Positions 1-8,283 of a stretch of 64,000 bases of DNA are shown in pieces. The notes beneath the pieces were generated by a model that worked only from the letters and a program-made list of their open reading frames with translations, did no database searches and had not been told where the DNA came from. How positions within the stretch are numbered: the stretch's first letter is position 1; every line of letters starts with the position of its first letter. Where the stretch lies: the NCBI GenBank assembly GCA_934090685.1, contig CAKOJN010000001.1:62001-126000 (forward strand), written 5' to 3'. Source of the DNA: an uncultured Bacilli bacterium (lineage in GTDB: Bacteria > Bacillota_I > Bacilli_A > RF39 > UBA660). A program made the position numbers and the translations under genes.

Positions 1-512
1 ACATACCCTAATGAACTAATTATATTTTGATTAAACTCATCAAAATATTTATTAGCATCCAAATTATTTAATTGCTCAAATGATAATTTAAAGGCACCTA
101 TCATAACTTCACTAGCATAATATGATGTAGAACTATATGGCATAGATACTGGATTTTTATATTCTTCATTATAAGATGTATCAAATAATTCATCAGACCA
201 TACCTCAGTATATTTATCACCTATTGGTTTATATTGATACATTTCTACAACTCTAACAAGTTTAGGAGTTTTTACTGATACTCCAAATTTAGTATCACTA
301 AGAGTTTCATTAACACTAACTTTTCCACTTACACAAACCAAACTATCTTCATATAAATCATTTACCATATCATTTTCAATATTAGATAAATTATTTCTCT
401 CTATTTGCGTACTTTTATAAATATTAATATATTTATTCTCATTCAAATAAAGTAATGTAATTGAAACTATAAGTATAATTATTCCAAATAGTATTCCTTT
501 TTTCTTTTTCAT
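1..512 (-). CDS. TMEM43-like membrane protein, C-terminus cut by window edge
   Basis: An open frame reads leftward from an ATG at 512 and runs off the window, leaving about 170 N-terminal residues. It begins with four lysines and one hydrophobic segment (about residues 5-22), so the N-terminus is membrane-anchored. The later stretch VEMYQYKPIGDKY and the segment around ASEVMIGAFKLSFEQL resemble the TMEM43 family, whose function in bacteria is unclear. A GGAGG site lies 6 bases before the ATG. It sits downstream of tig behind a short hairpin and a TATAAT-like box, so it probably has its own promoter. Family assignment is by eye from motifs only. Confidence 0.6.
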   Translation of the reverse strand, partial: MKKKKGILFGIIILIVSITLLYLNENKYINIYKSTQIERNNLSNIENDMVNDLYEDSLVCVSGKVSVNETLSDTKFGVSVKTPKLVRVVEMYQYKPIGDKYTEVWSDELFDTSYNEEYKNPVSMPYSSTSYYASEVMIGAFKLSFEQLNNLDANKYFDEFNQNIISSLGY

Positions 513-546
513 AATACCTCCATAATTTATTTTATTATAACATAAA

Positions 547-563
547 AGCGACATAAAGTCGCT
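547..563 (-). terminator. Hairpin after tig
   Basis: Perfect 6-bp stem AGCGAC/GTCGCT with a 5-base loop, just after the tig stop. On the minus strand it is followed by a short T run (TTTATG). This is a weak intrinsic terminator. Confidence 0.5.
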
Positions 564-567
564 AATA

Positions 568-1812
568 TTATTTTGTAACAATTTCCATTGCTTTTCTCAT
601 AAGTAAATCATATTTAAATAATTCTTTATTACCTATTTCTTTTAAGAAGTCTTCAACACTCATCTTATATTGTTCACTAGTTTTCTTTAATTCACTTTCA
701 AGTTCTTCATCGCTTACTTCAATTTTTTCATTTTCGATAATAGCATCCATTATAAGTCTATATCCAACTCTCTTATTAGCTTCATCTTTTAAAGTAGCTT
801 TAAAATCATTTATATTTGAATTAATATATTTTAAATAATCTTCTAATTTTAATCCTTGATAACTTAATTTTTCACTGAATTCTTTAACTAATCTATTAGT
901 TTCATCTTCAGTCATTTCTTCTGGTATATCAAATTTAGAATTTTTAACTACTTCATCTAAACATTTAAATAAATATTCATCTTCTATTTGTTTAGAACGT
1001 TCAGCAGTCATATTTTCTTTAATATATTTCTTTAAGTCTTCTAAACTTTCAACTCCACCTACATTTAAATCTTCAAAGAATTCTTTATTAAATTCTGGTA
1101 ATACTCTTTCTTTAACAGCTTTAACTGTTACTTTAAATATAACTGGTTGTCCTTTTAAATCTTCTGAATGATAATTTTCAGGGAATGTTACATTAACATC
1201 TTTAGTGTCACCTTTCTTTAACCCAACTAAAGCCTCTTCAAATCCAGGAATGAATGTATGAGAACCTATTTCTAATGAATAATCTTCTCCTTTACCACCT
1301 TTGAATGCTTTTCCTTCTTTAAAACCTTCAAAGTCAATAACAGCAACATTTCCTTCTTTAATTAAAGCATCATCATCTAATTCTTTTACTTCAACAAATT
1401 GTTCTTGTAAATGATGAAGTTCATGATCTATTTGAGAGTCAGTTACAACTACTTCTTCTTTCTTAATTCCAAGTTTAGTATGTTTACCAAGTTCAACTTT
1501 TGGAGCTGATACTAAAGTAAATTCTATTTCTATTTCATCATGATTAATATTTTTAATATCAATACCTGGAGTTGCTACTGGAATAATAGTTTTTTCATCT
1601 TTTAATAATTTAGCATATAATACATCTACTGCAATATCAACAGCATCCATATATAATGCTTCTACTCCCATTTTTTTAACATAGACATCATATGGAACTT
1701 GTCCTTTTCTAAAACCATCCATTTTGATATCTTTTTTCTTTTTATCAAATGCATGTTTTAAGCAATCCTTCCATTCTTTTCCCTCTAATTTTACATCATA
1801 TTTTTCTTTCAT
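568..1812 (-). CDS. tig: Trigger factor, ribosome-associated chaperone and prolyl isomerase
   Basis: Trigger factor binds near the ribosome exit tunnel and helps nascent chains fold. The 414-residue protein shows the three expected parts. The N-terminal ribosome-binding domain carries the signature GFRKGQVP at residues 33-40. An FKBP-type prolyl isomerase domain follows at roughly 150-240, with VAVIDFEGF and the segment IGSHTFIPGFEEALVG. The helical C-terminal chaperone domain completes it. Length is slightly under the usual 425-435. It follows greA with a gap of about 40 bases, the reverse of many Bacilli where tig sits beside clpX, and clpX is not seen here. Start and family are clear. Confidence 0.96.
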   Translation of the reverse strand: MKEKYDVKLEGKEWKDCLKHAFDKKKKDIKMDGFRKGQVPYDVYVKKMGVEALYMDAVDIAVDVLYAKLLKDEKTIIPVATPGIDIKNINHDEIEIEFTLVSAPKVELGKHTKLGIKKEEVVVTDSQIDHELHHLQEQFVEVKELDDDALIKEGNVAVIDFEGFKEGKAFKGGKGEDYSLEIGSHTFIPGFEEALVGLKKGDTKDVNVTFPENYHSEDLKGQPVIFKVTVKAVKERVLPEFNKEFFEDLNVGGVESLEDLKKYIKENMTAERSKQIEDEYLFKCLDEVVKNSKFDIPEEMTEDETNRLVKEFSEKLSYQGLKLEDYLKYINSNINDFKATLKDEANKRVGYRLIMDAIIENEKIEVSDEELESELKKTSEQYKMSVEDFLKEIGNKELFKYDLLMRKAMEIVTK

Positions 1813-1843
1813 AACTTTTCCCTTCTATTTAACATCACAAAAG

Positions 1844-1859
1844 AGGATATTTCTATCCT
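1844..1859 (-). terminator. Small hairpin overlapping the greA stop
   Basis: Six-bp stem AGGATA/TATCCT with a 4-base loop, followed on the minus strand by CTTTTG. It overlaps the greA stop codon. It could be a weak terminator allowing read-through into tig. Confidence 0.35.
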
Positions 1860-2323
1860 ATTGCAACAATTTTAACACTGTAAACACCATCTGGTGAAGA
1901 TACTTCAACTGTGTCTCCAACTTTTCTACCCATTATTGCGGCAGCTATTGGACTTTCATTTGAAATCTTATTATTAAATGGATCAGCTTCTTGACTACCT
2001 ACTATTTTATAACTTTCAGTATCATCATCATCTTCGTATTGTAATTCAACATTACATCCAATTCCTACTTTTCCATCATCACTAGATTTATCAATAACAG
2101 TTGCATGTTCTAATGTATATTCAATCTCTAGTATTCTTTTCTCTAAATTTGCTTGTTCTTCACGAGCTTGATCATATTCAGAGTTTTCTGATAAATCACC
2201 TAAAGCACGAGCATCTTTAAGAGTTTGAGTCACTTCTTTTCTCTTTTCATTTCTTAAATAATTAAGTTCATTTTCAAGTTCCAAATAACCTTCACCTGTA
2301 AGAAAAATTTCTTTCTTTTTCAT
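1853..2323 (-). CDS. greA: Transcription elongation factor GreA
   Basis: GreA enters the RNA polymerase secondary channel and stimulates cleavage of backtracked RNA. The 156-residue length is typical. The N-terminal coiled coil (residues 1-75) contains the family motif GDLSENSEYDQA with the acidic tip residues needed for cleavage. The C-terminal FKBP-like domain includes the segment NNKISNESPIAAAIMGR. It is the last gene of the conserved ireB-to-greA block but has its own strong promoter overlapping the end of trhP2, so it can be expressed separately. In Bacillus subtilis udk lies between trhP2 and greA. It is absent here. Confidence 0.97.
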   Translation of the reverse strand: MKKKEIFLTGEGYLELENELNYLRNEKRKEVTQTLKDARALGDLSENSEYDQAREEQANLEKRILEIEYTLEHATVIDKSSDDGKVGIGCNVELQYEDDDDTESYKIVGSQEADPFNNKISNESPIAAAIMGRKVGDTVEVSSPDGVYSVKIVAIG

Positions 2324-2355
2324 TACGTTAAGTCACCTCTTTCTTGTACCAACAA

Positions 2356-2384
2356 ATGATACTATAAATTTGTTAGTTTGTCAA
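2356..2384 (-). promoter_or_regulatory. Sigma-A type promoter for greA
   Basis: Reading the minus strand: TTGACA (2379-2384), a 17-base spacer, then TATCAT (2356-2361). The -35 box lies inside the last codons of trhP2, which argues for separate transcription of greA. Confidence 0.7.
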
Positions 2385-3554
2385 TATCTTTACTCTTAAA
2401 ATATCATTTTCATGTACCTCAAATGGTATTTTTATTTTAATAATTTCTTGTGGATGAGAAGCACTATCAACACTTTCATTCCTATCATTAACTATACTTG
2501 TAACAGTAAATGTATTTAATAATGTATTAGGTCCAAATACTTCTATTTCATCTCCTACACTAAATTTATTTCTTTGTTCTACTGTAGCTATCATATTATC
2601 TTTATCAAATGATTTAATAAGTCCTAAAAAGTCTTGATTACTTGCTTCTTGTCTACCAGTAAAATACTGCCCTTCTACAAGTGGAATGCCATCATAAAAT
2701 TGAGGAGCATTCTCACGATTAGATACACGTTCTAATACTTTTTTATAATATTTTATATCATCTTCACTTAAAGTATTATTAATCTTTTTATCCATTATTG
2801 TTCTATAACTATTAGCGACAGTTGCAATATAGTACATACTTTTCATTCTACCTTCTACTTTATATGACTCAATACCCATATCCATCATATCACTAATATT
2901 ATCTATCATATTCAAATCTTTAGAAGATATACAATATTCATAAGGAGTATTATTATCAAATGTAAATCTACATACTTGACTACATCCACCTCTATTTGAA
3001 TCTCTTAAAGTTACATAATTTGACATAACACATCTACCACTATAAGAAGTACACATCGCACCATGAATAAATACTTCTACTTCAGTATCTATATTTTCTT
3101 TTATAAACTTCATATCTTCGCGTGAACATTCTCTTGCAAGTACTACTCTATATGCACCTAAACTCTTATAAAATTTAACTGCTTCTAAATTAGTAATAGA
3201 TTTTTGAGTAGATATAAAAAATGGTGTTTTTAAGTTTTGTCTATGAATTGACTCTATAACAGCAAAATCACTAACTATATATGAGTCTATTCCAATCAGA
3301 TCAAGTGCTTTTAGATATTCATCAAGTCCATTTAAATCTTCATTATGCATTATCATATTAACTGTTACATATACTTTTTTATTTAATTTATGAGCAAACT
3401 CTACACCTTCTTTTATTTCATCTAATGTAAAGTTATTAGCATTAGCCCTAAGACTATAATATTCTCCTCCTATATAAACAGCATCAGCGCCATATAAAAA
3501 TGCAAATTTAAGCCTATTTAAGTCCCCAGCAGGTAATAATAATTCATATTTCAT
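2373..3554 (-). CDS. trhP2: U32-family tRNA uridine hydroxylation protein TrhP2-type
   Basis: The 393-residue protein belongs to the peptidase U32 family, now known to include the TrhP proteins that help make 5-hydroxyuridine at the tRNA wobble position. It opens with ELLLPAGDLNRLKFAF and contains the family cysteine cluster in the segment MCTSYSGRCVMSN and GGCSQVCRF, expected to hold an iron-sulfur cluster. A C-terminal small beta domain is present (residues about 310-393). Its start codon overlaps the end of the upstream trhP1-like gene by 4 bases, so the two are translationally coupled. The neighbouring trmR-type methyltransferase supports the tRNA role over a protease role. Confidence 0.85.
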   Translation of the reverse strand: MKYELLLPAGDLNRLKFAFLYGADAVYIGGEYYSLRANANNFTLDEIKEGVEFAHKLNKKVYVTVNMIMHNEDLNGLDEYLKALDLIGIDSYIVSDFAVIESIHRQNLKTPFFISTQKSITNLEAVKFYKSLGAYRVVLARECSREDMKFIKENIDTEVEVFIHGAMCTSYSGRCVMSNYVTLRDSNRGGCSQVCRFTFDNNTPYEYCISSKDLNMIDNISDMMDMGIESYKVEGRMKSMYYIATVANSYRTIMDKKINNTLSEDDIKYYKKVLERVSNRENAPQFYDGIPLVEGQYFTGRQEASNQDFLGLIKSFDKDNMIATVEQRNKFSVGDEIEVFGPNTLLNTFTVTSIVNDRNESVDSASHPQEIIKIKIPFEVHENDILRVKILTN

Positions 3555-4354
3555 TTTAAATCACCCACCTTATACTTAATATCATTTTCTAAAAAATAAT
3601 AATCACTATCTATTAAATTACATAAGGAATCACTTTCACACTCAGATAATATTATTTTTTCACTAATATCATCTATATCAGTAAGATTAATTATTAAATT
3701 AAAACACTTTAATTTATTAAGATACTTTGATGCACAAAATACTCTATCATTTAGAATAACACTTCCTGTTTTTTCTTCTTTAACAATAAGCTTATGATGA
3801 GAAGATTTTTCACTAAGATTATAATAATTCTTATCACTATCTATATCATAATATTTATTAAAATTACTTACTAATGCTCTTCTTGAATACATAAGTGTAT
3901 TTTTAGAAACATAAAAATAAAATATATTACTCTTACATTCATTATTTATTTTCATAAGTTCATCTATTGTAAGATCATTATTAATAACAACACTATTAAT
4001 ACCAAGAGTATTCAAATAATTAACTGCTTTATAATTAGATAATATATGATGTTCATATAAAACAATTCTTTCTTTTGGTATAAAGCTTAAAAGACCAATA
4101 TCTTCAACAATAAATTTAATGTTATCATTAAACTTACTTATGTCAAAATCATATACTTGTTTATGTAGTAATCTATTCATAATAACATAAACTTCATTAC
4201 ACTTTGCAATTTTATTTATTTCATCAATATCAAAATAAACATTAAATCCTATAGAATAATCTTTTAATGGTAAGATAAAAGTATTGAAACCATACTCTTC
4301 ATATAGTTTCAATTCTTTTCTTTTTGGTAAAATTATAAATTCTTTCTTTTGCAT
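3551..4354 (-). CDS. trhP1: Divergent U32-like protein, TrhP1-type partner
   Basis: This 267-residue protein sits exactly where Bacillus subtilis has trhP1 (yrrN), between the trmR-type methyltransferase and trhP2. It lacks the cysteine cluster seen in trhP2, as expected for the shorter partner. The sequence is weakly conserved: a TIM-barrel-like pattern such as LNTLGINSVVINNDLTIDEL is the clearest resemblance. It overlaps trmR by 22 bases and trhP2 by 4. The likely role is as partner in tRNA 5-hydroxyuridine formation. The assignment rests mainly on synteny and is moderately secure. Confidence 0.65.
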   Translation of the reverse strand: MQKKEFIILPKRKELKLYEEYGFNTFILPLKDYSIGFNVYFDIDEINKIAKCNEVYVIMNRLLHKQVYDFDISKFNDNIKFIVEDIGLLSFIPKERIVLYEHHILSNYKAVNYLNTLGINSVVINNDLTIDELMKINNECKSNIFYFYVSKNTLMYSRRALVSNFNKYYDIDSDKNYYNLSEKSSHHKLIVKEEKTGSVILNDRVFCASKYLNKLKCFNLIINLTDIDDISEKIILSECESDSLCNLIDSDYYFLENDIKYKVGDLK

Positions 4355-4926
4355 ACCCCTATCGTATCACCTACTTTTATAAATTCAACTGAAAACTCAT
4401 CTTGAGTCTTTAAATATGTTATAAATTTTTCTATTTTACGAACCATTTGTCTTAAATTTCTACTTTTAATAGAAGAACTATTAAATACATAACCATGGAA
4501 ATCCAAGTTATCGATTATTATAACACCTTTTTCATTTAAATTATACTTATATTTATCTAAAAATCTTTTATTTTGACTTTTCGCAGCATCTATAATAATT
4601 AAATCATACATACCTTCAATATTTGTATTTAAAGCATCATCATGTATTAATTCTATATTTGATAAGCCACTTGATAAGACATTATTATAAGCAATATTAT
4701 ATCTTTCATCATCTCTTTCAATACTAGTTATCTTTTCAATATTTTTATTACTAGCAAAACATAAAGTAGAGTATCCAATAGCGCTACCTATTTCAAGTAT
4801 AGATTTAATATTATTTTCATCTATTATTTTATTAATTGTATTGATAGTTTCTATACTCATTATAGGTACATTATTATTAACACCATACTCTCTTATTTCA
4901 TCTATTAATTTTGATATTCTATCCAT
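4333..4926 (-). CDS. trmR: tRNA 5-hydroxyuridine O-methyltransferase, TrmR-type
   Basis: A 197-residue class I SAM-dependent O-methyltransferase of the COMT-like family. The SAM-binding motif is ILEIGSAIGYST and the metal-binding region is LIIIDAAKSQNK, followed by GVIIIDNLDFHG. In Bacillus subtilis the same gene position is yrrM, now trmR, which methylates 5-hydroxyuridine in tRNA to 5-methoxyuridine. Lying directly before the two U32 genes that would make the hydroxylated substrate supports the same function. It overlaps mltG by 22 bases at its start and the trhP1-like gene by 22 at its end, so the block is an operon. Confidence 0.85.
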   Translation of the reverse strand: MDRISKLIDEIREYGVNNNVPIMSIETINTINKIIDENNIKSILEIGSAIGYSTLCFASNKNIEKITSIERDDERYNIAYNNVLSSGLSNIELIHDDALNTNIEGMYDLIIIDAAKSQNKRFLDKYKYNLNEKGVIIIDNLDFHGYVFNSSSIKSRNLRQMVRKIEKFITYLKTQDEFSVEFIKVGDTIGVCKRKNL

Positions 4927-5996
4927 AATCCTTCACTCTTTAATTTATTAACTGTTTTAACATGACCATTATCAGTTTCATTGAAGTATGTTTTTCCGTT
5001 TTTATCAGCAACAAAATAATAATATTTATGTTTTGTTGGTTCAATAGACGCAACTATTGAATCTATACCAGGGTTACACACAGGAGACACTGGTAACTTA
5101 CCATTCATACATGTACTACGAGTATTATATGCATTACATTTATTTAATTGACTCACTTTTAAATCAACAGACCAATTATCTAACTTTTCTGCATAATAAG
5201 TAGTAACATCACTACCTAAGCTCCATTTATTATTAAGTCTATTATAAAATACTCCAGATACACCCTTTCTATCATTAGAAGTACCTGCTTCTAACTCAAC
5301 TATTGATGCTAAAGTAAGCATTTGATGAATAGTATACTTACTAGTTTCTATCTCACTTTTATATGGAGTTAATTTCTTATCCATATTATTTAGCATACTT
5401 CCAAATATATCTTCTAATGAAGCAGTAGAATAAAACTCATATGTATCAGGATATAAATATCCTTCAAGAGAGTAATAAATATCTTTATTTTTAATCTCAT
5501 CAGTTAGAAACCAATATTTATTAATTAATGTATCTAAATAATCACTATCAGTTAATTTATCAAGTATTTCTTTCTCACTAAAACCAAAATTCTCAGTTAA
5601 TTTAGATATAACATATCTCATATTTCTACCCTCTACAAAAGTAATCTTTTTTGTTTCACTAGTATTTTGACCACCTTTTTCAAAAGTACTAATTAATTCA
5701 CTTAAATTATATGATTTTTTAAGTTCATATTTTCCATAAGTTAAATCTTTAGGTTTATTTAATTTAATATATATTTTATAACATAATGTAGATTTAATAA
5801 GCCCCTCACTCTTTAACTTATCAGCAATAGTATTATAAGTATCTCCAGAATTAATAACAATACTTACAGTATCATTACTTTTACCATGAGAATTAACTAT
5901 ATAAAAGTAACTACCTACCATAATACCCAAAACTATAACACACAAAATAAATATAAAAATTATAAACTTTTTCACATTAAACACTTTTCTTTTCAT
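4905..5996 (-). CDS. mltG: Endolytic murein transglycosylase MltG
   Basis: MltG cuts nascent glycan strands at the membrane and so limits peptidoglycan chain length. The 363-residue protein has one N-terminal membrane segment (about residues 10-33), then a LysM-like part beginning VSIVINSGDTYNTIADKL, then the YceG catalytic domain. That domain shows LEGYLYPDTYEF, the segment LASIVELEAG with the catalytic Glu region, and the terminal motif ATKHKYYYFVA-like region (PTKHKYYYFVADKNG). An AGAGGTG ribosome site precedes the ATG. Its place between the DUF1292 gene and trmR is the same as in Bacillus. Confidence 0.93.
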   Translation of the reverse strand: MKRKVFNVKKFIIFIFILCVIVLGIMVGSYFYIVNSHGKSNDTVSIVINSGDTYNTIADKLKSEGLIKSTLCYKIYIKLNKPKDLTYGKYELKKSYNLSELISTFEKGGQNTSETKKITFVEGRNMRYVISKLTENFGFSEKEILDKLTDSDYLDTLINKYWFLTDEIKNKDIYYSLEGYLYPDTYEFYSTASLEDIFGSMLNNMDKKLTPYKSEIETSKYTIHQMLTLASIVELEAGTSNDRKGVSGVFYNRLNNKWSLGSDVTTYYAEKLDNWSVDLKVSQLNKCNAYNTRSTCMNGKLPVSPVCNPGIDSIVASIEPTKHKYYYFVADKNGKTYFNETDNGHVKTVNKLKSEGLWIEYQN

Positions 5997-6005
5997 AATA
6001 CACCT

Positions 6006-6269
6006 CTAATTCTTCTTATATTCAAGTGAAGACAATATTTTACTAATAAAATCAAACTCTTCCTTATTAGTAACAGGTTTTAACTTAGTCATATTCCCTT
6101 TCTCACTTAATACATAACTAGATGCATAAGAAATAATCTCTCCACTTTTATTCTTTTTATCCTCTGTATATATTACATAATTAATATCTTCACACTCTAT
6201 ATTAAAAAGTATTCTATATTTAATTTTATTCCCATCTTTATCTTTAAGAGTCAATAAATTCTTTTCCAT
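6006..6269 (-). CDS. DUF1292 family protein
   Basis: A small acidic 87-residue protein with the DUF1292 pattern: a beta-rich core about NYVIYTEDKKN and a conserved end with an acidic helix (KEEFDFISKIL). Function is unknown. It occupies the position of Bacillus yrzB between ruvX and mltG. It overlaps the end of ruvX by 26 bases, so expression is coupled. Confidence 0.75.
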   Translation of the reverse strand: MEKNLLTLKDKDGNKIKYRILFNIECEDINYVIYTEDKKNKSGEIISYASSYVLSEKGNMTKLKPVTNKEEFDFISKILSSLEYKKN

Positions 6270-6678
6270 TACCTCTCCTGTCTAAAAAAGTCTGCAATAT
6301 AATAGTCGCAGCAATTTTGTCAATAACTTTTTTTCTATTTTTTCTAGTAGTATTATTATTTATAAGCATTCTTTCTGCTTCAACTGTAGATAATCTTTCA
6401 TCTTGAAGATATATATCAAGTGAAAATCTTTCTTTAAGTAATTCCATAAATTTAAGAGTTTCTTCACTTCTTTTAGATAAACTACCATCAAGATTTAATG
6501 GATTACCTAATACTAAAGCATCTACTTTTCTTTCATTAATTATATGTTCTAACATACTCAATAACTCATCATAAGTACTATATCTTAATACTTCAAGAGA
6601 TGACGCTATAAGTCCAGTCCTATCACTAATAGAAAGTCCTAATGTCTTACTACCTAAATCAAGTCCTAAATATGTCAT
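6244..6678 (-). CDS. ruvX: RuvX/YqgF family RNase H-like nuclease, 16S rRNA processing
   Basis: A 144-residue RNase H-fold protein. The first catalytic strand is YLGLDLGSKTLGLSISD with the conserved Asp. The second region VDALVLGNPLNLDGS matches the family G-x-P motif, and the third is QDERLSTVEAE with the acidic residue. The end IDKIAATIILQTFLD is typical. Family members process pre-16S rRNA ends and were also proposed as Holliday junction resolvases. It starts 4 bases inside the ireB stop region (ATGA-type overlap), as in other Bacilli. Confidence 0.94.
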   Translation of the reverse strand: MTYLGLDLGSKTLGLSISDRTGLIASSLEVLRYSTYDELLSMLEHIINERKVDALVLGNPLNLDGSLSKRSEETLKFMELLKERFSLDIYLQDERLSTVEAERMLINNNTTRKNRKKVIDKIAATIILQTFLDRRGNGKEFIDS

Positions 6679-6923
6679 TCTTTAATAAAACCCTCTAACA
6701 TCATTTCAATAATATCTTCTCTCTTAAATTCAAGAATTCTATTTCTACATTCTTTATAACTTGAAATGTATCCAGGATCTCCACTAATCAAATAAGCAAC
6801 TATTTGTTTTATAGCATTATATCCTCTTTCTTCTAAATCTTCACATATTTTGTGTAAAGTAGTTTTAATGTTTTCACACACTATTTTCTCAGTATTTACA
6901 ACGGTAGTTTCACTATTTTCCAT
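6675..6923 (-). CDS. ireB: IreB (UPF0297) regulatory phosphoprotein
   Basis: An 82-residue protein with the IreB signature ERGYNAIKQIVAYLISGDPGYI and a charged C-terminal helix. IreB is a small substrate of the PASTA-domain Ser/Thr kinase in enterococci and affects envelope stress and cephalosporin tolerance. A longer reading frame extends upstream to 7079, but an AGGAG site 8 bases before the ATG at 6923 and the family length place the start here. A threonine-containing N-terminus (SETTVVNTEK) is present, as expected for the phosphorylated region. It heads the ireB-ruvX-mltG block. Confidence 0.9.
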   Translation of the reverse strand: MENSETTVVNTEKIVCENIKTTLHKICEDLEERGYNAIKQIVAYLISGDPGYISSYKECRNRILEFKREDIIEMMLEGFIKE

Positions 6924-6945
6924 AAATTTCACTCCTAACATGTAT

Positions 6946-6974
6946 ATTCTATCAAAAAAACACTTTATTCTCAA
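6946..6974 (-). promoter_or_regulatory. Promoter for the ireB operon
   Basis: Minus strand: TTGAGA (6969-6974), a 17-base spacer, TAGAAT (6946-6951), about 23 bases before the ireB ATG. It is divergent to the polyprenyl synthase gene. Confidence 0.6.
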
Positions 6975-7007
6975 CATCAATATGATATAATATGTAAAGG
7001 TGAGATA

Positions 7008-8264
7008 ATGATAAAAATAATAAAAAAAGAAATTTGTGATAGTAGAAAAGATGAATATGATATTATTTTTACTGATCAAATACTAAAATCAAAAAAAGCA
7101 ATAAAAGTAAATAATCCAAAAGACTTATATTATAATTTAAATAAAGTAAGTTCAAATAGTAATATAGCGTTATATTTCAAAAAAGAAAAATACTTAGATA
7201 ATTACTATCAATTATTATATTTCTATCAAAATTATATTGAAAAAGTAAATTTATTTAAAAAAGAAATTAAAAAAATAAATAAATCATTTGATAAATCAGA
7301 AGATCATAGACTAGTAACAGACGCTATTCATAAATTACAATATATGAATTGTGATGGAAAGTATTTAAGAGCATTTCTAATTACTCTAGGTTATCAATTA
7401 AAGAATGATAATGTTGATTATGTAATACCACTAGCACTAGCATATGAAACATTTCAAACATCAATATTAATTCACGATGATATAATTGATAATTCTGAAA
7501 CAAGAAGAGGTAAAAAAACAATACATGAAATTTATAACGAAGAATTAAAATCAAATGATAACACTTCCTCTTCACTAGCAATTTGTATTGGTGACTTAGG
7601 TTTTTATTTAACAAATAGTATATTATTTAAAAAATATAAAAATGATCCACAATTAATTAAAATATTAGAATATTTAAATAAAGTAATAATAAATACTATT
7701 AAAGGTGAAATTGTAGATGTATACTTACCTACTTTAGAAAAACTAAATAATAAAGGTAGATTTACTGAAAGAGATGTAATGGAAATATCAAGACTTAAAA
7801 CATCTTGGTATACAGTAGTTGGTCCATTCTGTTTAGGCGCTATTGCTGCTAATGTAAATGAAAGTAAAATAAGAGATTATGAAAAGATGTTAGAACCAAT
7901 GGGTATGGCATTCCAAGTAAGAGATGATATTCTAGGTATATTCGGAAGCAGTGATACAACTGGTAAATCAAATATGACAGATATAGAAGAAAACAAATTA
8001 ACTATTATGTATTCATACTTAAAACTAGTAAAAGAAAAATATTATAATGAATTTATTAAATATTATGGAAAAGAACATGTAACTGAAGAAGAAGCAGAAA
8101 TAGTAAGAGATTTAATAATGAGATCAGGAGCACTTGATTATGCAGAAGATACAATAGTCGAATTATTAAATTTAAGTAAAGAAGAAATAATTAAACTAAA
8201 AAATAAACACGTCAAAGATACTTTACTAGGATTAATGGAATATTTAAGACTAAGAGAAAAATAG
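7008..8264 (+). CDS. Polyprenyl diphosphate synthase (long trans-prenyltransferase type)
   Basis: A 418-residue member of the trans-isoprenyl diphosphate synthases, which condense isopentenyl diphosphate onto allylic primers to make quinone side chains or other prenyl lipids. The GKxxR region (DGKYLRAFLI), the first aspartate motif DDIIDNSETRRG and the second DDILGIFGSSDTTGKS are all present. About 70 extra residues precede the point where the family normally begins. They are lysine- and asparagine-rich and unrecognised. An AAGGTGAG site precedes the ATG. It stands alone between divergent ireB and convergent surface genes, and no chain-length partner subunit is nearby. Product length cannot be read from the sequence. 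Confidence 0.88.
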   Translation: MIKIIKKEICDSRKDEYDIIFTDQILKSKKAIKVNNPKDLYYNLNKVSSNSNIALYFKKEKYLDNYYQLLYFYQNYIEKVNLFKKEIKKINKSFDKSEDHRLVTDAIHKLQYMNCDGKYLRAFLITLGYQLKNDNVDYVIPLALAYETFQTSILIHDDIIDNSETRRGKKTIHEIYNEELKSNDNTSSSLAICIGDLGFYLTNSILFKKYKNDPQLIKILEYLNKVIINTIKGEIVDVYLPTLEKLNNKGRFTERDVMEISRLKTSWYTVVGPFCLGAIAANVNESKIRDYEKMLEPMGMAFQVRDDILGIFGSSDTTGKSNMTDIEENKLTIMYSYLKLVKEKYYNEFIKYYGKEHVTEEEAEIVRDLIMRSGALDYAEDTIVELLNLSKEEIIKLKNKHVKDTLLGLMEYLRLREK

Positions 8265-8283
8265 TTTCAAACACGAAACTATT
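8260..8283. terminator. Bidirectional terminator between convergent genes
   Basis: Nine-bp perfect stem AATAGTTTC/GAAACTATT with a 6-base loop. T runs follow on both strands. It serves the prenyl synthase gene on the plus strand and the surface protein gene on the minus strand. Confidence 0.75.
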
